In this document: piece after piece, positions 47,093-55,600 of the stretch
How the letters are laid out: every line of letters starts with the position of its first letter
Position numbering within the stretch: position 1 is the first letter of the stretch
From: Pollutimonas subterranea
GTDB lineage: Bacteria; Pseudomonadota; Gammaproteobacteria; Burkholderiales; Burkholderiaceae_B
Length of the DNA: 64,000 nt
Assembly (NCBI RefSeq): GCF_002849655.1
Contig: NZ_PDNW01000011.1
Span: 62,001 to 126,000 of the forward strand
Reading direction: 5' to 3'
The notes under the pieces: model-generated
Database searches by the model: none
What the model was told of the DNA's origin: nothing
The model's input: the letters and a program-made list of their open reading frames with translations, nothing else
Program-made: the position numbers and the translations under genes

Positions 47093-48077
47093 GGCCGCCG
47101 CGTTCTTGTTCGTGTGTTTAAGCACAGTTGGCGCCATCAACGCTGTGGGCGCGGCGTCCCTTGCGGATTCCACCAATTATCCGGTTCGGCCCATCACTCT
47201 GGTAGTGACGTTTCCCCCTGGCGGCGGCACCGATTTGTTGGCGCGGCGTTTGGCGGCCAGCCTGGAGCGGGATTTCGGGCAGCCGGTCGTGGTGGAGAAT
47301 CGCTCGGGCGCCAGCGGGAATATCGGCGCGCAAGCAGTCGCGCGCGCCAAGCCCGATGGTTATACCCTGCTGGTGGTCAATAGCACTTATGCGATCAATC
47401 CGGGGGTATATCGCAATCTGGGGTTTTCGCCGCAGAAGGACTTGGTAGGCGTAATCAATGTGGCATTCGTACCGTCGGTGTTAGTGACGGCGGCGGACTC
47501 GCCATGGCGAACCATGCGCCAAGCCTTGGACGCCAAAGATGGCGAACCGGGCTCGACGCCGCCGGCGTATGCATCTTGCGGCAGCGGCACGCCTCAGCAC
47601 CTGGCTGGCGAAATGCTTGTGCGGCGCACGGACGCGATGTGGCTGCACGTGCCTTATCGCGGTTGCGGCCCGGCCCTGGCCGGTGTGCTGGGAGGTAATG
47701 TGGGGCTGGGATTCGTTACGGCCTCAAGCGCCTTGCCATTCCTGAAGGGCGGTACGCTGCGCGCACTGGCCGTTACCTCGCCGCAGCGTTCGCCGTTGCT
47801 GCCCCATGTGCCCACCGTGGCCGAGCAAGGCCTGGCCGGATACGCGCTGGATCAATGGCATGGTGTGCTGGCGCCATCAGGCACGCCGACCGCCATTATC
47901 GAACGCCTTAATGAGGCGATCGTTTCTATTATCCAGCGTCCCGATATGGCGACAGACCTGCATGCGCTGGGGTACGACACCACGGTCGGAAGCCCACAGG
48001 ATTTCCAGGCGGTGATTCGGCAGGACATAGCCCGGTTTGCCCGGTTAACCGAACAGATGGGGCTGAGGGTGGACTAG
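47085..48077 (+). CDS. Bug-family tripartite tricarboxylate transporter substrate-binding protein
   Basis: 330 residues from ATG 47085 (47076 is an alternative). Signal peptide MHRAAAFLFVCLSTVGAINAVGAASLA. TctC/Bug fold: YPVRPITLVVTFPPGGGTDLLARRLA, VVENRSGASGNIGAQAVARA, PDGYTLLV and the second-domain PYRGCGPALAGVLGG. Such receptors bind carboxylates in the periplasm; many are orphans without TctAB, as here. It overlaps the last codons of nadC, so it may be co-transcribed; a pyridine carboxylate ligand is a guess from position only. Confidence 0.88.
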   Translation: MHRAAAFLFVCLSTVGAINAVGAASLADSTNYPVRPITLVVTFPPGGGTDLLARRLAASLERDFGQPVVVENRSGASGNIGAQAVARAKPDGYTLLVVNSTYAINPGVYRNLGFSPQKDLVGVINVAFVPSVLVTAADSPWRTMRQALDAKDGEPGSTPPAYASCGSGTPQHLAGEMLVRRTDAMWLHVPYRGCGPALAGVLGGNVGLGFVTASSALPFLKGGTLRALAVTSPQRSPLLPHVPTVAEQGLAGYALDQWHGVLAPSGTPTAIIERLNEAIVSIIQRPDMATDLHALGYDTTVGSPQDFQAVIRQDIARFARLTEQMGLRVD

Positions 48078-48208
48078 GATTCGCATTATCAGCGTGCGAA
48101 CGAGGAGCGCCAAGGGCGCATTGGACGGCCGTTGAGCTGGGCACGTTTCCATTCTACCATCGGACCTTCATTCGCCATTCCACTCAACATCGTTTCCAAA
48201 TAAGTCAT

Positions 48209-48550
48209 TCACCGATGATGTCGATGGCGATGGTCCCGCCGGTCATGGTGTGACCGTTGCCGGACATTGCGGCGGTCGGCGCGATGATGGCCGCGGTTGC
48301 GGTCCCAGTTGCGGTGGCGGCGATCGCTGCGTTCTTCAGTGAGCACGTTGCCGAGCAAACCTCCTGCGGCTGCGCCGCCTAGCGTGATGAGCGGGTCGCC
48401 GTCCGTAACCAAGGCGCCGGCCACGGCGCCCAGGCCTGCGCCAATAATCGTATTGTTCGTTTTTCGATCAGAGGCTGAGGCGGAGCTTCCCATGGCCAGC
48501 ACCACCAGGCCGGCAGCTGCAAACTGGCTGAAATAGAGGCGTAGTTTCAA
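48209..48550 (-). CDS. Glycine-zipper surface protein with Arg/His-rich tail
   Basis: 113 residues. Signal peptide ending near SASASD, a glycine-zipper membrane region TIIGAGLGAVAGALVTDGDP, ITLGGAAAGGLLGNVLTE, and a tail almost wholly Arg, His, Asp and Asn. It resembles outer-membrane glycine-zipper 2TM proteins. The function is unknown; the tail may bind metals or polyanions. The 131-base gap before it (48078-48208) shows nothing else. Confidence 0.75.
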   Translation of the reverse strand: MKLRLYFSQFAAAGLVVLAMGSSASASDRKTNNTIIGAGLGAVAGALVTDGDPLITLGGAAAGGLLGNVLTEERSDRRHRNWDRNRGHHRADRRNVRQRSHHDRRDHRHRHHR

Positions 48551-48801
48551 AATAAGGCTCCTACCAAGGCTGGAATAGATGTAGCTAGCGTAGCCAGGCG
48601 GCCTGACGCATGCAACTCAAAGAGCCCGATATTGAAGCGCACTGAAATATGTGGCGCCTGATCTGGCACTTTGGTTACGTCTTGCTTCACACGCCATAGC
48701 CCAAGCCGGTGAATGCGCAGCGCAGGCATAGCCGTGAAGGCGTATTGGCGTGTGCTACCGTACGACTTTCCACTGGTCGACTCAGTCATTTTCTCTCTCA
48801 C
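48551..48801. other. Gap with only a doubtful small ORF
   Basis: About 250 bases between divergent genes. A minus-strand frame of up to 84 codons (48547-48801; best start MTESTSGK) spans it but overlaps the glycine-zipper gene's upstream region, shows no family features, and is not convincing. It probably holds the divergent promoters. Confidence 0.4.
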
Positions 48802-50019
48802 ATGTCTTCTTTTTGCGTAGCCGTCATCGGCGGCGGGCCAGCTGGATTAATGGCGGCTGAAACCCTGGCAGACGCCGGTGTGCAGGTCGATGTCTACGAT
48901 GCAATGCCGTCGGTGGGCCGTAAATTCCTCTTGGCCGGCCGCGGGGGCCTGAACCTTACGCACAGCGAACCGTCCGGGGCATTCCTGTCACGCTACAGTG
49001 CGCGAGCCGAGCAGGTGGCGCCCTGGCTGGAGCAGTTCGACGCCGCCGCGTTACGGCAATGGGCGAACGAGCTTGGTATAGCAACCTTCGTCGGCTCTTC
49101 CGGCCGTGTGTTTCCAAATGAGATGAAAGCCGCACCCATGCTCAGGGCATGGCTGCAAAGATTGCGCGCCAGCGGCGTGCGCTTGCATGCACGGCATGTC
49201 TGGCGCGGCTGGACGGACGATGGCGCTTTACTGCTGGATACGCCGGAAGGCACCGTGACGCGAAACGCGGACGCCGTCGTACTGGCGCTGGGTGGCGCAA
49301 GTTGGGCTCGCCTTGGATCGAACGGCGCCTGGCAAAATATTCTGAAGCGAAAAGGCGTTGCCGTGGCGCCATTGCTGCCCGCCAACTGCGGCTTCCTGGC
49401 GGACTGGAGTCCCCATCTCGCCCAGCGCTTTGCTGGTCAGCCCCTGAAGTCGATAGCCATGGCGCCGGACGGGAAGTTCGCGATGCGTCGTGGTGAATGC
49501 ATGGTGACGCAGGATGGCCTGGAGGGCGGACTGATCTATGCCTGGTCGGCGGCTTTGCGCGATGCGCTTCTCGCAAAAGGAGAGGCCATCTTGCATATTG
49601 ATCTCTTGCCCGGGCACGATTTCGCCCGGGTACTGGCCGAAGTGGCTCGACCGCGTGGATCGCGATCCTGGTCCAGTCACCTGGATGGCCGGCTAGGGCT
49701 GCGGGGCGTCAAGGCCGGGCTATTGCGCGAGTGTGTGCCTAAGGAGATATTCGAGCGGTCTGACGCCTTGGCCGCGGCCATCAAGAAGTTGCCCGTGCGC
49801 TTGTGCGGTATGCGTCCTCTGGACGAAGCAATCAGTACGGCGGGTGGCGTGGAATTCCCGGGCTTGAATCCCGACCTGATGCTGCGCGATATGCCCGGTG
49901 TATTCTGCGCAGGCGAAATGCTGGACTGGGAGGCCCCGACCGGCGGCTATTTATTGACGGCTTGCTTTGCGAGCGGCCGAATGGCGGGGCGGGGCGTATT
50001 GCGGTGGTTGGCGGATTAG
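48802..50019 (+). CDS. HI0933-type NAD(P)/FAD flavoprotein
   Basis: 405 residues from ATG 48802 (MSSFCVAVIGGGPAGLMAAE). FAD-binding GGGPAGLMAAETLADAG, the family motif GRKFLLAGRGGLNLTHSEP, and the C-terminal TAGGVEFPG and [19 protein letters not shown]. The family (TIGR03862-like) lacks a settled function. Its last 124 bases recur almost exactly at 63562-63685, so its 3' end marks the left border of an inserted region. The ending here is WLAD, against WLGL in the other copy. Confidence 0.92.
   Translation: MSSFCVAVIGGGPAGLMAAETLADAGVQVDVYDAMPSVGRKFLLAGRGGLNLTHSEPSGAFLSRYSARAEQVAPWLEQFDAAALRQWANELGIATFVGSSGRVFPNEMKAAPMLRAWLQRLRASGVRLHARHVWRGWTDDGALLLDTPEGTVTRNADAVVLALGGASWARLGSNGAWQNILKRKGVAVAPLLPANCGFLADWSPHLAQRFAGQPLKSIAMAPDGKFAMRRGECMVTQDGLEGGLIYAWSAALRDALLAKGEAILHIDLLPGHDFARVLAEVARPRGSRSWSSHLDGRLGLRGVKAGLLRECVPKEIFERSDALAAAIKKLPVRLCGMRPLDEAISTAGGVEFPGLNPDLMLRDMPGVFCAGEMLDWEAPTGGYLLTACFASGRMAGRGVLRWLAD
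49889..50012 (+). repeat. Left direct repeat: 3' end of flavoprotein gene
   Basis: 124 bases matching 63562-63685 in the same orientation with four differences (49899, 49917, 49925, 49998). All four fall in third codon positions and are silent (Gly, Glu, Asp, Val). The match stops a few bases before the stop codon. The sequence between the copies is the catabolic island. Confidence 0.95.
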
Positions 50020-50224
50020 CACCTCGCTCGCCCGAAGCGCTTCCGTGCTTTCGACCGATAGCGGTTCTGCTGCACCGTCCTGAATATCACATTGTGGACT
50101 ATTTAATGTTGATCGCGCTCCATGTTTGAGTGGATAATTCTCTAGGCGCATTTTTCCTCCTAATATGACCACTATGTGGGATAAGGAGTTGACGCGGTTC
50201 AAGAATTATTAAATGGAGATAATC

Positions 50225-51196
50225 ATGTATAAGAATTTGCTCAAGGTCCTGTGCTTGGCCACACCATTGGCATTGGGTCATGCGAGCCAAGCCAACTCCG
50301 CCTATCCATCCGAGCCTATCAAGCTGGTCGTTCCTTATGTTGCCGGCGCGAGTACCGATTCATTGGCGAGGCTGGTAGGGCAGTCGGTATCCGAACAATT
50401 GAAGCAGACGGTTATCGTCGAGAACAGAGCGGGAGCAGGGGGCGCGATTGCCGCAGACCATGTAAAAAGGCAAAAACCGGACGGCTATACATTCATGCTG
50501 ACAACTGATGGCATCTTGTCAGTTAACCCTAATCTGTATAAGAAAATTCCCTACGATTCACAAAAGGACTTCCAACCGCTATCGATTGCGGTAGCGGCTC
50601 CGCTAGTGCTCGCGGTCAGAACCGATTCGCCCTTCAAGAACCTCAAAGATCTTATGGATCACGCCAAGGCGAATCCAGACCAGTTGACCTTTGGTTCTGC
50701 TGGCGTAGGCTCTTCGCAGCATATGGCGGGAGAGCTGTTTAGTGATGTGGCCGGTGTACGGATTACTCATGTTCCTTACAAGGGCGGTGCGCCTGCAATG
50801 AATGATTTGTTGGGCGGCCATATCTCAATGATGTTTGTTCAAACTGCCTCGGCAGAAGATCTTGCGAAGGCGGGTAAGATCCGTATCCTTGGCATAGGTA
50901 GCCCACAAAGGAGCCCCGCCTTGCCTGATGTCGCAACGTTTGATGAGCTGGGCCTGAAAGGCTACGACTCTGATACTTGGTATGGCTTCAATATGCCGGC
51001 AAATGCTGATTCGAAGGTGGTGTCGACACTGAATGCAGCCATCGTCAAGGCACTGAAAGATAATGCCAAGCAATTGGAAGCGCAAGGCTATGTTGTTGTC
51101 GCCGGTGACCCGCAGCATATGGCCGATAACATAACGAACAACATGAAAAAATGGGGCGACCTGGCCAAAAAATCAGGCATCTATCAAAGCCAGTAG
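50225..51196 (+). CDS. Bug-family receptor of the catabolic island
   Basis: 323 residues from ATG 50225, with GGAG at 50215-50218. Signal peptide MYKNLLKVLCLATPLALGHASQANS. TctC/Bug marks: YPSEPIKLVVPYVAGASTDSLARL, VIVENRAGAGGAIAADHV, PDGYTFML, HVPYKGGAPAMNDLLGGHI. It should bind the substrate of the neighbouring pathway in the periplasm; no TctA/TctB membrane genes are in the window. More AT-rich codon use than the upstream core genes is visible. The 205-base gap before it contains an 11-base palindrome CCACTATGTGG (50168-50178) but no clear promoter. Confidence 0.9.
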   Translation: MYKNLLKVLCLATPLALGHASQANSAYPSEPIKLVVPYVAGASTDSLARLVGQSVSEQLKQTVIVENRAGAGGAIAADHVKRQKPDGYTFMLTTDGILSVNPNLYKKIPYDSQKDFQPLSIAVAAPLVLAVRTDSPFKNLKDLMDHAKANPDQLTFGSAGVGSSQHMAGELFSDVAGVRITHVPYKGGAPAMNDLLGGHISMMFVQTASAEDLAKAGKIRILGIGSPQRSPALPDVATFDELGLKGYDSDTWYGFNMPANADSKVVSTLNAAIVKALKDNAKQLEAQGYVVVAGDPQHMADNITNNMKKWGDLAKKSGIYQSQ

Positions 51197-51222
51197 TCTT
51201 CTTCATGGCAATATCCACTCTG

Positions 51223-51245
51223 GCCATCCTGCGGGATGGCTTTTT
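51223..51245 (+). terminator. Rho-independent terminator of the Bug gene
   Basis: GCCATCC (51223-51229) pairs with GGATGGC (51234-51240) around a 4-base loop, followed at once by TTTTT. It separates the receptor gene from the convergent iclR-type gene. Confidence 0.88.
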
Positions 51246-51259
51246 GACTGAATGGCTTT

Positions 51260-52060
51260 TCAGCGCAACAGGGCAGCGGTTTCCTCTTCGATTTTCTTTG
51301 CCGTTTCAAGCAATAGCGTCGAAAGTTCTTCTATACGGGATGGCTGCATACGGTCATCCACAGCAGAAATACTGAGGGCGACGGTCGCGGAGCCTTCAAA
51401 TGATGTCCGAACCGGTACCGCGATCGATCTTGCGCGCGGGACTTCCAGAATATTATTTACCAGATACCCCTTGGCTCGTGCTTGCGCGATTCTTTCATGC
51501 AGTGTTTTTTCTGAGTAATTGGGATAGGACTCTGCAATTCGATCTCGGTTGACCAGGCAGATTCGCTCTATTTCTGCATCTGTCAATGTGCTCATTATGG
51601 CGATATTTCCGCCACCCACGTTCAGGGGGCGGCGGCGGCCGACATCCATTATGAATACACGTATGGGAAATGAGCCTTCCTGTCTGTCGACGCATACGCC
51701 ATCGAAGCCGGATCGGACGACAAGGAAAACAGTATCGCCGCTGATTTGAGCAAGTGCTTTGATGTGTGGATGGCAAATATCGCGAAGGTTGAACGGTGGC
51801 GCCGCGGCAAGTCCCATCTCGTAGATGCTGTTGCCCAAAAAATAGCGCTTATTGGAAGGGTGTTGCGATACCAGCTGTTCTGCAATCAGTCCTTGCAAGA
51901 TTCGGTGAGTAGTCGATCGCTCGAGTTCTGCCTTTTGATGGAGATCTACCAAACGTAGTCCGGTGCGATTGTGGCTGGTCAACAGGCGAAGCAGCAGTGC
52001 TGCACGTTGGATGGTCTGGGTGCCCGAAACGGTACTTTGCGATGCAGTTCTTGCTGGCAT
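51260..52060 (-). CDS. IclR-family transcriptional regulator
   Basis: 266 residues from ATG 52060. Winged helix-turn-helix TIQRAALLLRLLTSHNRTGLRLVDLHQKAELERSTTHRIL is the IclR N-terminal domain; the ligand domain follows with VCVDRQEGSFPIRV, RRPLNVGGGNIAIM and the C-terminal RSIAVPVRTSFEGSATVALS. It is divergent from the CoA-transferase operon, the normal position for its local controller, and would respond to a pathway acid or CoA ester. Confidence 0.93.
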   Translation of the reverse strand: MPARTASQSTVSGTQTIQRAALLLRLLTSHNRTGLRLVDLHQKAELERSTTHRILQGLIAEQLVSQHPSNKRYFLGNSIYEMGLAAAPPFNLRDICHPHIKALAQISGDTVFLVVRSGFDGVCVDRQEGSFPIRVFIMDVGRRRPLNVGGGNIAIMSTLTDAEIERICLVNRDRIAESYPNYSEKTLHERIAQARAKGYLVNNILEVPRARSIAVPVRTSFEGSATVALSISAVDDRMQPSRIEELSTLLLETAKKIEEETAALLR

Positions 52061-52261
52061 TAATGAGGCCCCTGTAGTGGCGCGCAGCCGGTACAAATCA
52101 ATTAGCGTTCAATCTTCGCTTCATTAGATATTATCTCAATATATGGAACATTATCAAGCTATTTGAATTGACTCGTGTACTTCAACTATCTATGATTGCT
52201 AGGTCAATTAAACGGTTTGCGGTTAATTGAATAGTCCATATTTCGGGAGTAAACTTTAAAG
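52061..52261. promoter_or_regulatory. Divergent iclR / catabolic operon control region
   Basis: 201 AT-rich bases between divergent starts. It holds ATATGGAAC at 52141-52149 and, inverted, GTCCATAT at 52234-52241. The same ATATGGAC element forms half of the perfect inverted repeat at 61722-61739, so these are candidate sites for one regulator. GGGAG at 52245-52249 is a distant ribosome site for the first CoA-transferase gene. Confidence 0.45.
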
Positions 52262-53518
52262 ATGACAATAGGGAAATGGGCAAGGCAGAGTGGTCCTGCG
52301 CAGGCTCTCGAAGGTATCGTGGTTCTGGACTTGGCTGGGGCACTGGGCAATTACTGCGGCAAGCTGTTCGCTGACCAAGGCGCCGACGTAATTCTCATCG
52401 AACCTATTGCCGGTGCGCCAACCCGCGGGATGGAGCCCAGAATAAAAGGGCGTCAAGATCTTGAGTCGAGTCTGGTATTTCAGTACCAAAACACAAACAA
52501 GCGCAGTATTGCGCTGGATCTGGATACTCCCGAAGGCCAAAAAATCTTTCTGGCCTTGGTCAAGAACGCACACGTGTTGATCGAAAGCGAGCGGCCGGGT
52601 GCGATGGAGCGACGGGGCCTTGGTTATGAGGTCCTTCGCAAGATTGCACCGGGGCTTGTTATGACCAGTATCACGCCTTTCGGACAGCATGGTCCCTATT
52701 CCGATTGGCTTGGTTCCGATCTAGTGGGCATGGCGATGGGCGGCATGCTTTATCTTGCCGGCTATAAAGATACGGCCCCGATGGTCGCATTCGGCGAGCA
52801 GGCGATAGGCGCCGCGAATCTATTCGCAGCCGTCGCAACGATGGCCGCCGTATATGACGCAGAGCTCAGCGCTTCTGGCCAGCATATCGATGTTTCCATG
52901 CAAGAGTCTGTTGTCATGGGTATGGAAAATGCGGTGCAGTTCTACGACCTTGAAGGAACCATCCGCAAGCGCAATGGTGGCGAGCAGCGATTGGCGGGAA
53001 CCGGCGTTTTCAAGTGCAAAGACGGCTATGTCTATTTGATGGCGGGTGGTGTGGGCGGGAATCGATTCTGGGCCGATACAACGCAGTGGCTCATTGACGA
53101 GGGCTTGGAGCGTGCCGAGGAACTTAAAGAGCCTTGCTGGCATGACAACGATTACCTGGCTTCATCGCCCGCCAAGACACGGTTTACAGAAATATTTTCC
53201 GCATTTGCGCAGGCTCATACCAAAGCACAGATGCAGGAGAAAGGGCGTGCCCGACGTATTCCGATTGCACCAATATGCGACACCTCTGACTTGAACAAGA
53301 GCGAACAGCGCAAGTACCGAGAATACTTTATCGATGTTACGGCTTCGGATGGGTCCCCTTTGGTGATGCCTGGCGCGCCTTATCACTTGTCCCAAACACC
53401 CTGTGCTGTGCAGCGTGGGGCACCACGCTTAGGCCAGCATACAAGAGAAATTCTCAACGATATAGGTATTGATAACGCGCATGAGCAGGAGCTCATGAGA
53501 AAGGGATGTGTACGATGA
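52262..53518 (+). CDS. Class III (CaiB/BaiF) CoA-transferase, first subunit
   Basis: 418 residues. GIVVLDLAGALGNYCGKLFADQGADVILIEP is the N-terminal CoA site; NTNKRSIALDLDTPEG, SITPFGQHGPYSDW and GQHIDVSMQES follow. At the position of the catalytic Asp of formyl-CoA transferase (MQD) there is Glu (MQE). The next gene encodes a second member of the family with ATGA overlap, so the two may form a heteromer like BbsEF of benzylsuccinate degradation. It probably activates the substrate acid with a CoA donor. Confidence 0.9.
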   Translation: MTIGKWARQSGPAQALEGIVVLDLAGALGNYCGKLFADQGADVILIEPIAGAPTRGMEPRIKGRQDLESSLVFQYQNTNKRSIALDLDTPEGQKIFLALVKNAHVLIESERPGAMERRGLGYEVLRKIAPGLVMTSITPFGQHGPYSDWLGSDLVGMAMGGMLYLAGYKDTAPMVAFGEQAIGAANLFAAVATMAAVYDAELSASGQHIDVSMQESVVMGMENAVQFYDLEGTIRKRNGGEQRLAGTGVFKCKDGYVYLMAGGVGGNRFWADTTQWLIDEGLERAEELKEPCWHDNDYLASSPAKTRFTEIFSAFAQAHTKAQMQEKGRARRIPIAPICDTSDLNKSEQRKYREYFIDVTASDGSPLVMPGAPYHLSQTPCAVQRGAPRLGQHTREILNDIGIDNAHEQELMRKGCVR

Positions 53519-54723
53519 AACGACTATTGACGGGAATCAGGGTAATAGACTTTACCTGGATTGGCGCGGGGTCGTATACGACCAAAATGCTCGCGGACCT
53601 CGGTGCTGACGTTATCAAGATCGAGACATCAAAGCGTCTCGATACACTGCGGGTCGCCAAGCCTTACAAAGATAAAATTCCCGGAATTAATCGCAGCGGA
53701 TATTTTGCCGACCGCAATTCCAGCAAGCGCAGCATTACCGTCAATGTCAAAAACGAAGAGGGTCTTGCCCTTGTCAAACGTTTGATTGCCGATGCGCATG
53801 TGGTAACAAATAACTTCACGCCTGGCGTCATGGAAAAGCTGGGTTTAGGGTACGAAGTAATCAAGGAAATCAAGCCGGATATCGTATTTCTTGCCATGTC
53901 AATGCAGGGCGCGAAAGGTCCGGAATGCAGTGACCTTGGCTATGGATTGACGATTGGCGCGGTTACCGGATTGCAGCACCTGACGGGCTTGCCCGATCAC
54001 GAGCCGGCTGGGACCGGCACGAACTATCCCGACCATATTCCCAATCCTACTCATGCGGCCTTTGCAATTATTGCGGCCTTGCGGCACCAGCGGCGCACTG
54101 GGCAGGGGCAAGCGATCGATATTGCGCAGACTGAACCGATGATGTCCATGTTGGGCCCTTCCATCATGAATTATCTGGTCAACGGTGATATTGATAATCG
54201 CCGTGGCAATAGCCATCCGCAGATGGCACCCCACGGTGTCTATCCATGTTGTGGCGCAGACCGCTGGATTGCAATTGCCGTTGAAACCGACGATCAGTGG
54301 CAGGCGTTGCGTGCATTGCTAGGACTGCCTGACCGCTCGCGCTGGTCTACCGCGGCAGGACGCCTGTCAGAGTATCTCTTGCTTGACGACGCAGTGTCTC
54401 AGGTGACTCGCGGCCGTGATGCGTCGGATTTGATGCATGAGCTTCAGCAGGCAGGTGTCCCGGCTGGTGTCGTACATGATGCAAAAGGCGTGCTCGAGAG
54501 CGATCCACAGCTTCAGGCGCGTCGCCATTGGGTGCAAATGAATCATCCCGAGATGGGACCCAGTACATACAACTCTGCCCCTTTTCGTTTTTCAGATGCC
54601 GAGTCAGCGCCGTTGTCGCCTGCGCCGCTCTTGGGTCAGCATACGCACGAAGTATGTGAGGACTTGTTGGGTTTGAGTCGCACGGATGTTGCCCGCTTGA
54701 TCGCCGCCGACGTTTTGGTCTAA
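53515..54723 (+). CDS. Class III (CaiB/BaiF) CoA-transferase, second subunit
   Basis: 402 residues from ATG 53515, overlapping the previous stop. GIRVIDFTWIGAGSYTTKMLADLGADVIKIE, RNSSKRSITVNVKNEEG, NFTPGVMEKLGLGYE and the GQAIDIAQTEPMMSMLGP segment, which has Glu where formyl-CoA transferase has its catalytic Asp. Later motifs (HGVYPC, DDQWQALRALLG) are typical of the family. Pairing with the gene before suggests an alpha-beta transferase. Confidence 0.9.
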   Translation: MKRLLTGIRVIDFTWIGAGSYTTKMLADLGADVIKIETSKRLDTLRVAKPYKDKIPGINRSGYFADRNSSKRSITVNVKNEEGLALVKRLIADAHVVTNNFTPGVMEKLGLGYEVIKEIKPDIVFLAMSMQGAKGPECSDLGYGLTIGAVTGLQHLTGLPDHEPAGTGTNYPDHIPNPTHAAFAIIAALRHQRRTGQGQAIDIAQTEPMMSMLGPSIMNYLVNGDIDNRRGNSHPQMAPHGVYPCCGADRWIAIAVETDDQWQALRALLGLPDRSRWSTAAGRLSEYLLLDDAVSQVTRGRDASDLMHELQQAGVPAGVVHDAKGVLESDPQLQARRHWVQMNHPEMGPSTYNSAPFRFSDAESAPLSPAPLLGQHTHEVCEDLLGLSRTDVARLIAADVLV

Positions 54724-54749
54724 TCGAGCGCGTATTCACAGGAGTAAAC

Positions 54750-55526
54750 ATGAGCTTGATTTTTGAAGTGGTCGACAACGTCGCGACAATTACCTTGAAC
54801 AGGCCGGAGGCGATGAACTCTATCGATCCCGAGCTGCGCGCCGAGCTGAAAAGTGCATGGCGACGTATTCATGAAGATGATTCTATTCGCGTGGCCATTA
54901 TCACCGGAGCGGGACAAAAGGCGTTCTGTGCCGGTGCCGATCTTAAGAAAACCATGCCGCCGAAGGAAACGTTCGCGGAACTGACCTTTGGCCGGGCGGA
55001 GTCTGATCACCTGCTGGTGGGGCTTACAACGGATAAACCCCTGATTTGCGCAGTGAATGGATACGCTATGGGCGGCGGTATGGAGATAGCGCTGGCTTGC
55101 GATATTCGAATAGCGTCCGAAACAGCACAGTTTGCTTTATCCGAGGTCAGGATCGGGAGCCTTCCGGGTGCGGGCGGCACGCAACGTCTTCCTCGCGCCA
55201 TCGGCGCCTCGAATGCCATGTTGCTTTTGTTGACGGGTGATCGCATCGATGCCGCGGAAGCACTGAGGATGGGACTGGTCAGTAAGGTCGTTGCGGCCGA
55301 TGACTTGTTGCCGGCCGCCCTGGAAGTTGCGAATCGTATTGCCCGGAATGCGCCCTTGTCAGTACGGGCGACGAAGCGCTTGGTATATCAGGGCCTGGAT
55401 ATTCCCCTGCAGGCGGGGATGGATGCAGAGCGTTATGCCTTTGGACTGCTCCGGGACACTGAGGACCGCCTTGAAGGGCGTTTGGCTTTTCAGGAGAAAA
55501 GGCCTCCCGTTTATAAGGGTCGGTAA
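54750..55526 (+). CDS. Enoyl-CoA hydratase/isomerase (crotonase) family protein
   Basis: 258 residues. Crotonase fold with oxyanion-hole segments KAFCAGADLKK and NGYAMGGGMEIALACDIRIA. The first catalytic Glu is present in LSEVRIGSLPGAGGTQRL. The second Glu of classical hydratases (AMEMVLTGD in rat) is Leu here (AMLLLLTGD), so the reaction may be isomerisation, or dehydration as in single-Glu homologues. It follows the CoA-transferase pair by 26 bases with AGGAG at 54740. Confidence 0.9.
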   Translation: MSLIFEVVDNVATITLNRPEAMNSIDPELRAELKSAWRRIHEDDSIRVAIITGAGQKAFCAGADLKKTMPPKETFAELTFGRAESDHLLVGLTTDKPLICAVNGYAMGGGMEIALACDIRIASETAQFALSEVRIGSLPGAGGTQRLPRAIGASNAMLLLLTGDRIDAAEALRMGLVSKVVAADDLLPAALEVANRIARNAPLSVRATKRLVYQGLDIPLQAGMDAERYAFGLLRDTEDRLEGRLAFQEKRPPVYKGR

Positions 55527-55600
55527 ACCTTACATCATTACGTCATAGGTGAATAGCGGGCCGGATTGGTCTGCTTTCCCCGGATAAACCAAGGACAGTC

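Noticed and set aside
48547-48801. 84-codon minus-strand frame
   Set aside because: No recognisable domain, no good ribosome site, and it occupies the likely divergent promoter region.
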